From Geothrix sp. (lineage in GTDB: Bacteria; Acidobacteriota; Holophagae; Holophagales; Holophagaceae): a DNA stretch of 64,000 nucleotides. Made by a program: the position numbers and the translations under genes. The stretch is taken from contig NZ_CP126625.1 in NCBI RefSeq assembly GCF_030219325.1, positions 2,220,857 through 2,284,856 on the forward strand, in the 5' to 3' direction. The notes below the pieces were generated by a model. It saw only the letters and a program-made list of their open reading frames with translations, did not search any database and was not told where the DNA came from. Below, one piece after another: positions 33,977 through 43,505 of the stretch (position 1 is its first letter; each line of letters begins with the position of its first letter).

Positions 33977-35166
33977 GCGACACATGTGACGCGATTCCTT
34001 CCGCCATGTTTCGCCTCGTAAAGGGCCTGGTCAGCCCTTTCAATCAGCTCATCCAGGGACTCCGAGCCTGCCCTGGTGGCGGCGATTCCCATGCTGGCGG
34101 TCACGCGCAACACGGCGCCCTCCCCCTGAGCGGCGGCCAGACGGGAGCCCGCCAGGTTCAACCGGATCCGTTCTGCGGCCACCCCTGCGGCCTCCAGTTC
34201 CGTCTCGGGGAGACAGGCAATGAATTCTTCTCCCCCGAACCGGGCCAGGATATCGGAGGCACGAAGCTCATGGCGAAGCACGTCAGCCGCCAGACGGATC
34301 ACCTGATCCCCAGTCCCATGCCCAAAGGTGTCGTTGATCCGTTTGAAATGATCGAGGTCCACCATCAGGATGCAGAGGGGATGCCCATTGCGGTCGGCGA
34401 GGCGCAGGTGCTCGGAAGCCGACATCATGAAATAGCGGCGATTGTTGAGTCCCGTCAAGGGATCCTGGATGGCCAGATCCTCGAGTTTCTTCCGCTGCAC
34501 ATGGTTTTCGTGCAGGTTCCGGGTCAGATTCCATTCCAGGAGAAACATCATCAGTGCCATGGGAATCATGGGGAAGAGAAACCGGGCAGGTGCCATGCCG
34601 GGCATGAGCCCGAGGACTTTCAATCCGATGGGCATCGCCATGAGCAGCCCGATGCTGGAGATGGTCACCGTCATGCCGAATGGCAGAGCCAGGATTCGCG
34701 CATAGGCGACCAGGTAAAGGAGCAGGACGATGGCTCCGGTGATGTCCCCGGACTGGCTGGCCCGCAGTTGCAAATCCATGGATGCCACGACTGAGGGGGT
34801 CAAAATCGCGACGATCCGGACCCATCTCCGTGGCAGTCCGACTCGAAGGGCCAGGGGAAACAGTCCCAGGATTCCCACCGAACAGAGCCCGATGAGAAAG
34901 GACGTCCTGACCATCTGCGGGCGGAGAAGGAGATCCTGGATGAAGATGAGGATGGGCCCGAGACAGGCGATGGCCAACGACAGGCGCAGACTGAGTTTCT
35001 CGTACTCCCTGAACCGGAAATCCGCGTAGGTGGCATGGAAAGGCGGCAGGGAATGAAGCGGGTGATGTTCCATCGTCCACCAGCCTGCTAGGAATGGTGT
35101 TGTATGGCTCAATTGATTGAGGGCTGAGACCAGTATCCGCCGTAGGAAGCGAAACACAATCACCAT
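33973..35166 (-). CDS. Membrane-bound diguanylate cyclase (GGDEF)
   Basis: 397 aa. Six or so membrane helices (residues about 60-215) precede a GGDEF domain starting DPLTGLNNRRYF. The catalytic motif is FGGEEF and the product-inhibition I-site RASD lies five residues before it, so an active, feedback-controlled c-di-GMP synthase is expected. ATG 35166 has GAGGGG 5 nt upstream and overlaps the HD-GYP stop; ATG 35073 is an alternative. It is cotranscribed with an HD-GYP gene, so one operon encodes both synthesis and breakdown. Confidence 0.9.
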   Translation of the reverse strand: MVIVFRFLRRILVSALNQLSHTTPFLAGWWTMEHHPLHSLPPFHATYADFRFREYEKLSLRLSLAIACLGPILIFIQDLLLRPQMVRTSFLIGLCSVGILGLFPLALRVGLPRRWVRIVAILTPSVVASMDLQLRASQSGDITGAIVLLLYLVAYARILALPFGMTVTISSIGLLMAMPIGLKVLGLMPGMAPARFLFPMIPMALMMFLLEWNLTRNLHENHVQRKKLEDLAIQDPLTGLNNRRYFMMSASEHLRLADRNGHPLCILMVDLDHFKRINDTFGHGTGDQVIRLAADVLRHELRASDILARFGGEEFIACLPETELEAAGVAAERIRLNLAGSRLAAAQGEGAVLRVTASMGIAATRAGSESLDELIERADQALYEAKHGGRNRVTCVA

Positions 35167-36497
35167 GGGAGCCCCTCGAGGGTTTTCGGCCCAGAAACGA
35201 GGGGACCAGCCAAGGATTTCCAGGTCACGGATTGATCCGTGTGCAGGAAGGAGCGGTGCTGGTCGACCCAGGCCTTCAATCGAGCCTGGAGTTCGACCTC
35301 CGCAGCCCCGCCGATGTCCCTGAATGCCTTCGCCGCAATCCTGCCAAAGCGGGCCACCAGATCCGGATCGAAATGGCGCCCCGCCTCCTGGTCCAGGATC
35401 GTCAGCACCTCCGGCAAGGGGATCGGAGGTTTGTAGGGGCGCGCAGAGGTAAGGGCGTCGAAGGCGTCCACGATGGCGAAAACCCTCGCTTCCAGTGGGA
35501 TATTCCTACCCGAAAGCCCCCTCGGATAGCCCGCCCCGTCGAACCGCTCGTGATGGCACTCGATGACGTTCCGTGCCAGGTGAAGCCAGTTGGAGGATTC
35601 GATGATGGCCACGCCGCGTTCCACATGGCTGCACATCACCATCCGCTCCTCGGCGGTCAAGGGGCCGGGCTTGAGGAGGATCGCGTCATGAATTCCGATC
35701 TTGCCGACATCGTGGAGGAAGGCGCCCAGGATCAAGGCCCGCATGTCCAGCGCCGGATCTTCCACCTCCAGACCGAGCTGGATGGCGTAAAGGGTGACCC
35801 GGAAATTGTGGCTCCCGGTGCCCGAATCCCGCTGGGCGATGGCCGAGCCCAGAACCGACGCAAGTTCAAGGTTGGCACTGGCGAGATCCTCGGAGAACTT
35901 CCTGGCCCGCCGGTGGAGAGAAAGAAGCAGAGGGTATAGAACCGCACCGGTGGCAAGGGTGGACAGCAGGGCCGCGAGGCTGAGCCGCTGGATGTAGCCT
36001 TTCAGAAGCGCCACCGCATTCGGGTCGAGCAGATACACGGCGTCGAGGATGCCGGTCGGCCTTCCATGGGAATCGGCCAAGGGCTGCCGAACCTGGACCA
36101 TGGGGCGCCCGTCCAGGACGAACCGGTGCATTCCAGCCCCACGATTTCGTTCGATCGGCATCAACTTGGCTCTCAGTTGCCTGGCGAAGGGAAGCATGGC
36201 TGGGGCGCAGGATTCCATGGCGAGGTCACCTTGGGGGCCATAGACACGAAGCAGCAGGCCGTTCTCCTTGAGGCTCCGGCTGGCGATCTCCTGCCACTGA
36301 CCCAACGCTTCGGGAGGCGGGGGTTCGGATCCCTCGTGGAGAGCCGTCAGGCGGGCGACCTCGGCCCGAGCCAGCGATTCCGCCATCCGGTCCATCTTCA
36401 CCATCTCAAGCAGGAGACCCGCAAGCCCGGTGAGCGCTGAGATCAGGATGCAGGCGAGTGCGATCCTGCGGATGAAGCTTCGATGGAAAGTATCCAT
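35160..36497 (-). CDS. Membrane HD-GYP domain phosphodiesterase
   Basis: 445 aa from ATG 36497 (AAGGG upstream); the longer frame overlaps the kinase gene. An N-terminal helix (RRIALACILISALTGLAGLL), a periplasmic sensor-like segment of about 150 residues and a second helix (LAALLSTLATGAVLYPLLL) precede the HD-GYP domain. Motifs are HNFRVTLYAIQLG, HDVGKIGIHDAILLKPGPLT, CHHERFDGAGYPRGLSG and DAFDALTSARPYK. It should hydrolyse c-di-GMP in response to an envelope signal. It lies between the kinase and the GGDEF gene. Confidence 0.92.
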   Translation of the reverse strand: MDTFHRSFIRRIALACILISALTGLAGLLLEMVKMDRMAESLARAEVARLTALHEGSEPPPPEALGQWQEIASRSLKENGLLLRVYGPQGDLAMESCAPAMLPFARQLRAKLMPIERNRGAGMHRFVLDGRPMVQVRQPLADSHGRPTGILDAVYLLDPNAVALLKGYIQRLSLAALLSTLATGAVLYPLLLSLHRRARKFSEDLASANLELASVLGSAIAQRDSGTGSHNFRVTLYAIQLGLEVEDPALDMRALILGAFLHDVGKIGIHDAILLKPGPLTAEERMVMCSHVERGVAIIESSNWLHLARNVIECHHERFDGAGYPRGLSGRNIPLEARVFAIVDAFDALTSARPYKPPIPLPEVLTILDQEAGRHFDPDLVARFGRIAAKAFRDIGGAAEVELQARLKAWVDQHRSFLHTDQSVTWKSLAGPLVSGPKTLEGLPW

Positions 36498-36519
36498 ATT
36501 CCCTTCGTTGGAGGGATGC

Positions 36520-37383
36520 TCAGGAGGTTTTTGGATCCCTGAGGTGTTGCGTTGCGGATAGGGCACCCCGCCCCGTCGAGGTTGTTTTCGGCACGCCAAA
36601 GTCACCGGGGTTCCCCTCATGGGACGCATGCAGAGGCAGATCAATGCAGAATGTGGCACCAAGGCCGTACGCACTCTCGATCCAGACCTTCCCTCCGTGG
36701 CGTTCCACCATCTGTCTGACGATCGAAAGCCCCAGTCCCGCACGGGACTCATCCGAGGTGGGCCTGGCGGACAGGACCTGAAACGGGGTGAAGGCCTTGG
36801 CCTTGTCCTCCGGTGTGAGGCCAGGCCCCTGGTCCTTCACCCGGATCGAGGCATAGAGCACCCCTGCCCGTTCGTGTGAGAGGAGCGTCAGCTGGACTTC
36901 CGAACCCGGGGGGGAAAACTTGATGGCGTTGTTCACCAGGTTGTCCACGGCCAGGCGCAGACATTCCTCGTCCACCTGGCCCCAGCATTCCCCTGCCCCC
37001 AGGTCTGGGAAACGAAGGCGGATGTTTTTGCTCAGGGCATATTCCCAGTTGGACTTGACCACGTGTCGCAGGAGGCTGGAGAGGCTGCACCTGGTCGGCT
37101 GGAACGGAAAACCCCGAATCTCCCCGGCGGCAGTTTCCATGAGGCTGTTGATGCTCTGCTGCATCCGCTTGCCGCCCTGCAGGATCCGATGCGCCAGTGC
37201 CGCGATTTCGGATTGAAGGGGTCTGCATTCAATGGCGATCCGTTCTGCCAAAAGGAGGATCCCCGTCAGCAGGTTCTTCAGGTCGTGGGCGGACATGGCC
37301 ATGGCCCGGATCGTCACGCGTGGTCCGCAGTCCACCGTGTCCGGGCATTCATTCTGAGTGTCCATCGGGAATGTCGTGTTCAT
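36520..37383 (-). CDS. Soluble histidine kinase
   Basis: About 287 aa from ATG 37383 (or 37410). There is no membrane segment and little room for a sensor domain. The H-box is MSAHDLKNLLTGILLLAERI, the N-box VDNLVNNAIKFSPPG, G1 VKDQGPGLTPED and G2 AGLGLSIVRQMVERHGG, all intact. It has no response regulator beside it but heads an operon with HD-GYP and GGDEF genes, so it may phosphorylate a regulator elsewhere or receive input from a partner protein. Confidence 0.85.
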   Translation of the reverse strand: MNTTFPMDTQNECPDTVDCGPRVTIRAMAMSAHDLKNLLTGILLLAERIAIECRPLQSEIAALAHRILQGGKRMQQSINSLMETAAGEIRGFPFQPTRCSLSSLLRHVVKSNWEYALSKNIRLRFPDLGAGECWGQVDEECLRLAVDNLVNNAIKFSPPGSEVQLTLLSHERAGVLYASIRVKDQGPGLTPEDKAKAFTPFQVLSARPTSDESRAGLGLSIVRQMVERHGGKVWIESAYGLGATFCIDLPLHASHEGNPGDFGVPKTTSTGRGALSATQHLRDPKTS

Positions 37384-37488
37384 GATTCTCTGGGCCTGGG
37401 GTGAGCGCATGGCAACGAACGGCTACCTGCCTGGATGGAGGCCAAGGGCCGATGCTGGGCTTCTGTATCTGTTCCATCCGGGGCGGCC

Positions 37489-37522
37489 GGGAGGGTGACG
37501 GTCTTGCGACCGTCTCCCCTCC
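37489..37522 (-). terminator. Long hairpin after the small barrel gene
   Basis: A 14-bp stem with one bulge (core GACGGTC/GACCGTC, loop TTGC) lies 64 nt downstream of the gene ending at 37586. No T-run follows on the minus strand, so this is a candidate terminator or processing hairpin. The rest of 37384-37585 holds nothing I recognise. Confidence 0.45.
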
Positions 37523-37585
37523 TGGCGTGATCCGGATTCCGGAACGAGGCCATGGGTCAGCCCGCGTTCCTCAGAGCAGTCCAGT

Positions 37586-38173
37586 TCAGAACCGGAAGAT
37601 GAAGCTCGCACTGATGGCCGGCGCGTCCACGGTGGGCTTGCCGGTGTAGCCCCGGGGGGCGAAATCGGCCACCTCGGGCTTGTAGCGGCTCCAGGTGTAG
37701 CGCAGTTCGGTGCCGAAGTTCTTGGTGAACATCCAGCCGCCCTCCACCGAGCTGAAGACGGAGTTGGGGGTGTCGCTCGAGGAGTACCCGTGGCCGGTGA
37801 GCTCGAACTTGGCGGAGCCGAAGCCGAGCCCGGCGCCGAGGTAGGGGCCTTCGTTCACCTTCCCATGGAGGAAGTAGTTGTAGTCGGCTCCGATCTGGTA
37901 CATCTGGACCTTGCGGTCCACCCCGGACTCCGACTTCTTGAAATAGGTGTAGTCGATCCGGGGCACGACGGCATGGCCGCCCTGGAAGCCGATGACCATG
38001 TGGGCGCCGATGCCCGCGCCGGGCTTGCCGTCCAGCCAGTCCTTGCTGGACAGGGGACCCGCCGGGAGGGCCGCGGAGACCTGGCCGCCGAAGCTGTACT
38101 CCTGAGCAGAGAGGGAGACGCCGCTGAACACCAGCGCCGACAGGCCGAGGGCCAGGTGGGAGACTTTACGCAT
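37586..38173 (-). CDS. Small outer-membrane beta-barrel protein
   Basis: 195 aa with a clear signal peptide (MRKVSHLALGLSALVFSGVS, cleavage near LSAQ-EY). Amphipathic strands include GADYNYFLHG and EGPYLGAGLGFGSAKFEL, and it ends ASFIFRF with the terminal Phe of a BAM substrate. It resembles the 8-stranded OmpA/OmpX-like or OprF-N barrel fold; no specific function can be assigned. The 170 bp after its neighbour TetR hold inverted repeats but no gene. Confidence 0.7.
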   Translation of the reverse strand: MRKVSHLALGLSALVFSGVSLSAQEYSFGGQVSAALPAGPLSSKDWLDGKPGAGIGAHMVIGFQGGHAVVPRIDYTYFKKSESGVDRKVQMYQIGADYNYFLHGKVNEGPYLGAGLGFGSAKFELTGHGYSSSDTPNSVFSSVEGGWMFTKNFGTELRYTWSRYKPEVADFAPRGYTGKPTVDAPAISASFIFRF

Positions 38174-38341
38174 GATTCACTCCTTGGTGAGAATCCATCC
38201 CCGATTGGGATGAGGGGTCAATTCCGATCGCTGGACCGGAAAGGGAAACGAAGCATTCCTGTCAGGCCGTGATGGTGATCGGCGGCCTAAGGCGCCGACC
38301 GGCCAGTGACCAGGCCTTTTCTGAGTTCCGGAAGCTCGAGG

Positions 38342-39076
38342 TCATGGCGATTCGAGCTCGAGGTATTCATCCGGGATGCCCAGGCCATTCAGGTTGAACT
38401 TGAGGAAATGGGTCACCAGGCGGGGCAAATCGTCCTCGTGGCAGGGCGGCTCATTCAACACCCGGGCGAGGATGTCCTGGTGGCAGAGGAAGAACAGCAG
38501 CTGTGCATGAATGCTCATCCCCATCCGCACCATCCCGTCATGGTCCAGGTCGGACCTGAGGACGCGAAGGCAGCGGTGCAGGTAATCGATGTGTGGCTGG
38601 ACCGCTTCCAACAGGCTGCCCATGGATTCTTCCGGGGGGTAGATCATGGTCTTCGCGATCAGCACCAGGACAGCTCGTTCCAGCTCGGGATCCTTCTCGG
38701 GTGGGAGGCTGGAATGGAGGCGGAGACTCATCCGGATGAATTCATGAATGTAGGCACGAAGGGCGTTGACCGCTTGTCGAAGCACCGTGGATCTGCCGGC
38801 AAACGGCCCCACGGGCAGTGGCGGCATGGGCAGGGTCTTGGCAGTGTGCTTCGCCATGCGAGCGGCGAGATGGAGCGCGGCGGCATGCAGGCCGGCTTTC
38901 CCTCCGAAGTGGAACGAGATGAGGCTGCTGTTCACACCTGCGGCATCGGCGATTTCCCTGATCGAGGCCCCCTCGAATCCCTTCTCGGCAAAGGTCCGTA
39001 TGGCTGCCTTGAGCAGCAGCATGCGGGAATTGGTGGTTGGCGAGGTCATTTCCTGCTCATCTCTGGGCATGGTCAT
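38342..39076 (-). CDS. TetR-family repressor of the RND pump
   Basis: 244 aa. The N-terminal helix-turn-helix reads LLKAAIRTFAEKGFEGASIR, then EIADAAGVNSSLISFHFGGK, typical of TetR/AcrR. The long ligand-binding half resembles the CerR/CecR group. The start overlaps the stop of the RND/TolC fusion gene (ATGA) with GGAGGT upstream, so it is the terminal gene of the efflux operon and probably its local repressor. Confidence 0.88.
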   Translation of the reverse strand: MTMPRDEQEMTSPTTNSRMLLLKAAIRTFAEKGFEGASIREIADAAGVNSSLISFHFGGKAGLHAAALHLAARMAKHTAKTLPMPPLPVGPFAGRSTVLRQAVNALRAYIHEFIRMSLRLHSSLPPEKDPELERAVLVLIAKTMIYPPEESMGSLLEAVQPHIDYLHRCLRVLRSDLDHDGMVRMGMSIHAQLLFFLCHQDILARVLNEPPCHEDDLPRLVTHFLKFNLNGLGIPDEYLELESP

Positions 39077-42000
39077 GGGTTCACACCTCCACCGAGTAGC
39101 CGATCCAGCTCGGCACGAGTGAGATCGAGCCCCAGGCGTGCGGCCAGGAGATCGGCTTCAGCAGCCCTGGCCTCCGCATCCGCTTCCACTTTCCTGGAGG
39201 CTGGAACCAGTCCCGACTGATGCTGATTCCCGGTCAGTCGCGCCTTTTCGACGTTCATGGCACATGCCTCTTCGGCGGCCTCTGTCAGGAGGCGAGCTGT
39301 CTCCAATTTCCGGAGCAGCTTATCGAGGTCGATCTCAGTGCGGTTGCGGACCCGGTCATAGTTGCTTGAAGCCTGGCTCACGAGGGCGGCACGCTGATTG
39401 ACCACACCGGATCGCCTGCCCCAATCGAGGATGTTCCAGGTCAGGGAAAGGCCATAGGAGGTGGAGTTGGCCTGGACGAAGGGGAGCCCATCCTGATGGG
39501 TCTGCCGGACGAACGCACCAACTTCAGGGATGTATTCGGATTTTCCGGCCTTGAGGGCGCTGCGGCTCTTGTCGACCGACGCCTGGGCAACGGCCAGATC
39601 TGGATTGGATTTCCGGACCTGCTCCAACATCGCTTCGCGCTCAGGAAGTGGCCGTGAATCGGGGGAAACCGGAGCCAGGTCCAGGGGCGTCTGAAGGGGG
39701 TCGCCCATCAGGTCGTTGAGTTCCGATGTGAGATCCGCGGCGGTGGCCTGGGCGGCCAGCAGCTTGTGGCGATTCTGGAGGAGCTTGGCCCGGCTCCCGG
39801 TCTGGAGCACCTTCAGGGCATTGCCTGCCTTGACCGCTTCCTTGGCATCCAGGTCCTGCTGTTCGGCTGCGGCCACGCCGGTCTGGGCAGCCTTGATCTG
39901 GGCCTGGGCAATGAGAAGACCGAAGTAAGCCTGGCGCGTCAGGTAGGCGATGTCGGTTTCCATCTTCCGCAACTCGGCCTTGGCTCCCCGCTCCTCCGCA
40001 GAGGCCACTTCGTTCCCGTGGCTGATCTTGAAGAGCTGGGTAAGAGGCTGGCTCAAGGTGATGTTCTGCACGAAGAGATGGGTCTTCCCCTGGCCCAGCT
40101 TGGCGTCCTGGCTCGGGAAGGGACCCATGCCGGGTACGTCACCCAATGATCCGGCCGGAATGGTCATGAACGGCTGGTCGTTGCGCTTCAACCAGGTGGC
40201 GTCCGTTGAAAGCTGAGGGAAATAGTCGGCTCGCGCCGTGCGTTTCTTCCCCAAGGCCTCTTCGACCTTGGCACGGGCGATGCGGACTCCCGCGCTATGG
40301 TCCAGGGCGCTGGCCACGGCGCTCTCGAGGGTCAGTCGCTTGGATTCCGGCGCCCCTGCACTAAGCGGGGAGGCCAGAGCCAGGGCCAGGAGGGCCATCG
40401 GGATGACTGAGGCCACGCCGCTTCCAGTGGGTGAATTCTCCTTGGGCCGGAACACGAGCACGTAGATGACGGGGACCACCAGGAGCGTGAAGAACATCGA
40501 GAAGATCAAGCCGATTGCCAGCACGCTGGCCAGGGGACTCCACATTTTCGAGCCCGAGAGGATCATGGGGGTGACGCCCACGGCGGCGGCCATGGTAGTG
40601 AGGAAGATGGGGCGAAGCCTTCGCTCGCCTGCCATGGTGGCGGCCTCTACAAGGGGAATCCCCTCGTGCAGCTTCTCCTTGATGTAGTCGATGAGGATGA
40701 TGGCATTCCGGACCACGATGCCGCAGAGGCTGATCATGCCCATGAAGGCCGTGAAGCCGAAGGAATTGCGGGTGATGAGGAGGCCAAAGGCCACTCCAAA
40801 CAGCGAAAGAGGAATGGAAGTCATGACGACCAGGGGTTCGGCCAGGTTACGGAACTGGATCATGAGGATGAGGAAGATGGCCACGAGGCTGATGCCGAGC
40901 GCACCCACCATCTCGGGCTGCGTCTCTTCCTGGTTGGCGAACTCGCCACCCAGTTCGAGGTGGTAGCCGGGAGGAAGGGCGATGGCCTTCACTTTCGGCA
41001 GGGCGTCCTTGAGGATGGCCGAGGCGTAGGTCTTCGGAGCCTGGAGGCAGCGGACGGTCAGGGTGCGCACACCGTTCCTGCGCACGAGGCGGCTGGTCTG
41101 CCACGCGGGAGTGAGATCGGCGATGGCCCGCAGGGGCACCTTCTCGTTGGAGATGGAAGAACCCACGTACGTGTTCCGCACATCATCGAAGCTGGCGCGG
41201 TGGGCGGGGTCGACCCTCAGGACGATGTTCACGGCCCGGTCCCCCTCCCAGAACGTGCTAACGGGCGCGCCGTCGAAGGCGCCGTTGAGGAGGTTCGACA
41301 CGCCCATGTGGGTGATGCCCAGGCGGTTGGCCAGCTCCGTATTGAGGTCCACGTTGACCATGGGGGAGTCGTTCCGGTAGTCGGTGTGGAGGAACTGGGC
41401 CCGGGGGTCCTTCTGGAGGATGCCGCCGATCTGCTCGCCGATGGCTTTCAGCTTTGCCTCGTCATCCCCGGAGATCCGGAATTCGATGGGGGCTTCCATC
41501 ACGGAGCCCTGCTGGAGTTCCTGCACCAGCACCATGGCCTCGGGCGTCAGACGCGCCAGGCGCGTTCGGAGTTCTGCCACGAGTGCCGTGGTGGCCTTCA
41601 CGTCCACGGTGTTCACGATGAACTGGCCGTAGGCAGGATCGGGCTGCTGGGGGTTCACGTTGTAGTAGAAGCGGGGGGAGCCCTGTCCCACAAAGCCGGC
41701 GAGGTGGGTCACCCGCTTGTCGTGGAGGAGCTCGCTCTCGATGCGCTTCATGGTGGCGTCCGTGGCCTCGATGCGGGTCCCCTGGGGCATCCAGAGGTCG
41801 ACGACGAACTGGTTGCGCTCGGCGTTGGGGAAGAACTCCTCGGGGACGAACCGGAACAGGAAGGCGCCCAGGACGATCCCCGCCACACCCAGCCCGACTG
41901 CCAGCATGGGTTTGGCCATGAAGTAGGTGATGGCCTTGCCGTAGGCGACCTGGAGGAGGTCCAGGGCGTTGAACTTCTTCGCGTGCTCCGTGGGTTCCGC

Positions 42001-43503
42001 ATCGTGGTCGTGCAGGCCCTGGTGGATGAAGGTCCGGCAGAGCAGCGGGGTTACGAAGATCGCCACAAGGAAGGAGACGGTGAGGGACACTGCCACGGTG
42101 ATGGGCAGGGCCAGGATGAACTCGCCGGAACTGCCGGTGAGAATGACCAGCGGCAGGAAGGAGGCGATGATCGTGAGGGTCGCGGTCAGCACCGGCACGA
42201 GCACCTCCGTGGCGGACCGCCAAGCGGCTTCGGCCCGCGGAACCTTGTGGTCCAGCAGCTCCACGTAGTTGTCGGCGATGACGATGGCGTCGTCCACGAC
42301 GATGCCGAGCACCACGATCAGGGCCGCGATGGAGACCTGGTGGAGCTGGATCCCGACGGCATTCATGACCGCGATGGTCGTCAGCATGGTCGTCGGGATG
42401 GCCAGGGCGGCGATGAGCGAGACCCGGAAGGGCAGCAGGAGGACCGTCACGACGATGACGCAGCCGATGGCGATGAGGAACTCACGGCCCATGTGGGACA
42501 TCCGCTCTTGCACAACCTCCGGCTGATTGCAGATGTAATCCAGGTGGAGATCAGGCGGGAGGAGGGGCTTGACGCGCTGGTTGAGCACCTCGGTGACCTT
42601 CTCACCCATCTCGACCATGTTGCGCCCCTTTTGCATCTCCACGGAGATCATGAGGGCGGGCTTGCCGTCGTAGCGCACCATGAATTCCGGATCCTGGTAA
42701 CGCCGCTCCACATTGGCGAAGTCGCCGATGTAGCTGGGCTGCCCGGTCGGGGACTGGCCGACCATCATCTTCTTGATCTGGTCTTCCGTGTTGAACAATC
42801 CGGTCGTGTGGAGGGGGATCTTGCCGTTGTCCGTGCGGGCGCTGCCGGTGGCCTGGACTTCGTTCCTCTGGTTCAGCGCTCCCGCGATCTGCCGCGGATC
42901 CGTGAAGTACTGACTCATGCGCTCGAGGCTGCTGGTCACCCAGATCTGTTCGTTCTGTCGGCCGTAGACCGCGATCTTCCCGACTTCGGGCACGCTGCGC
43001 AGGGCATCCTGGATGGTGTCCACGTAATCGCGGAGCTCCCGGTAGCCATAACGCTCCCCGCTCACGGAGATGAGCATGGCCACGGTGTCGCCGAAATCCG
43101 AATCCACCACGGGTCCCATCACCTCGCGCGGCAGCTCCTGGGCCCTCACCAGGTTCATCTCGTGGCGCAGCTTGGCCCAGAAGACATCAGGATTCTTGAC
43201 GTTCTTCTCCAGCTCCACGTTGATGATCGCGATGCCGGGGCGGCTGGTCGAGTAGGTCTTCTCCTTGCGCACCTCCTGAAACTTGAAGATGTGGGATTCG
43301 AGGGTCTTGGTGACCTGCTTCTCCACCTGTTCCGAGGTGGCCCCGGGATACATGGCGGCGACGATGCCGGTCCGGATGGTGATGGTGGGATCCTCAGTGC
43401 GAGGCATACCCATCAGGGCGTGGATGCCCAGCGCCACGGCCATGATGACGAGAATGGACGTGATGGTCGGGTAACGCAGGAAAGCTTTGATGGCTGTCTT
43501 CAT
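39073..43503 (-). CDS. RND efflux permease fused to a TolC-like outer-membrane factor
   Basis: 1476 aa in one frame. Residues 1 to about 1022 are a full RND permease with 12 membrane helices, two large periplasmic loops, TM4 acidic residues in IVVDDAIVIADNYVELL, and TM10 motif GIVVRNAIILIDY; it resembles the multidrug (HAE) type. After a short linker (RPKENSPTGSG) comes a signal-peptide-like segment (about 1030-1048, MALLALALASPLSAGAPE). The remaining 430 residues are an outer-membrane efflux protein with two coiled-coil repeats (LTLESAVASALDHSAGVRIA; SNPDLAVAQASVDKSRSAL). Cleavage after the internal signal would release a normal TolC-like protein. An internal GTG at 40416 with GGAAG before it could also start it separately. 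The adaptor lies just upstream, TetR just downstream. Confidence 0.92.
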   Translation of the reverse strand: MKTAIKAFLRYPTITSILVIMAVALGIHALMGMPRTEDPTITIRTGIVAAMYPGATSEQVEKQVTKTLESHIFKFQEVRKEKTYSTSRPGIAIINVELEKNVKNPDVFWAKLRHEMNLVRAQELPREVMGPVVDSDFGDTVAMLISVSGERYGYRELRDYVDTIQDALRSVPEVGKIAVYGRQNEQIWVTSSLERMSQYFTDPRQIAGALNQRNEVQATGSARTDNGKIPLHTTGLFNTEDQIKKMMVGQSPTGQPSYIGDFANVERRYQDPEFMVRYDGKPALMISVEMQKGRNMVEMGEKVTEVLNQRVKPLLPPDLHLDYICNQPEVVQERMSHMGREFLIAIGCVIVVTVLLLPFRVSLIAALAIPTTMLTTIAVMNAVGIQLHQVSIAALIVVLGIVVDDAIVIADNYVELLDHKVPRAEAAWRSATEVLVPVLTATLTIIASFLPLVILTGSSGEFILALPITVAVSLTVSFLVAIFVTPLLCRTFIHQGLHDHDAEPTEHAKKFNALDLLQVAYGKAITYFMAKPMLAVGLGVAGIVLGAFLFRFVPEEFFPNAERNQFVVDLWMPQGTRIEATDATMKRIESELLHDKRVTHLAGFVGQGSPRFYYNVNPQQPDPAYGQFIVNTVDVKATTALVAELRTRLARLTPEAMVLVQELQQGSVMEAPIEFRISGDDEAKLKAIGEQIGGILQKDPRAQFLHTDYRNDSPMVNVDLNTELANRLGITHMGVSNLLNGAFDGAPVSTFWEGDRAVNIVLRVDPAHRASFDDVRNTYVGSSISNEKVPLRAIADLTPAWQTSRLVRRNGVRTLTVRCLQAPKTYASAILKDALPKVKAIALPPGYHLELGGEFANQEETQPEMVGALGISLVAIFLILMIQFRNLAEPLVVMTSIPLSLFGVAFGLLITRNSFGFTAFMGMISLCGIVVRNAIILIDYIKEKLHEGIPLVEAATMAGERRLRPIFLTTMAAAVGVTPMILSGSKMWSPLASVLAIGLIFSMFFTLLVVPVIYVLVFRPKENSPTGSGVASVIPMALLALALASPLSAGAPESKRLTLESAVASALDHSAGVRIARAKVEEALGKKRTARADYFPQLSTDATWLKRNDQPFMTIPAGSLGDVPGMGPFPSQDAKLGQGKTHLFVQNITLSQPLTQLFKISHGNEVASAEERGAKAELRKMETDIAYLTRQAYFGLLIAQAQIKAAQTGVAAAEQQDLDAKEAVKAGNALKVLQTGSRAKLLQNRHKLLAAQATAADLTSELNDLMGDPLQTPLDLAPVSPDSRPLPEREAMLEQVRKSNPDLAVAQASVDKSRSALKAGKSEYIPEVGAFVRQTHQDGLPFVQANSTSYGLSLTWNILDWGRRSGVVNQRAALVSQASSNYDRVRNRTEIDLDKLLRKLETARLLTEAAEEACAMNVEKARLTGNQHQSGLVPASRKVEADAEARAAEADLLAARLGLDLTRAELDRLLGGGVNP

Positions 43504-43505
43504 GG

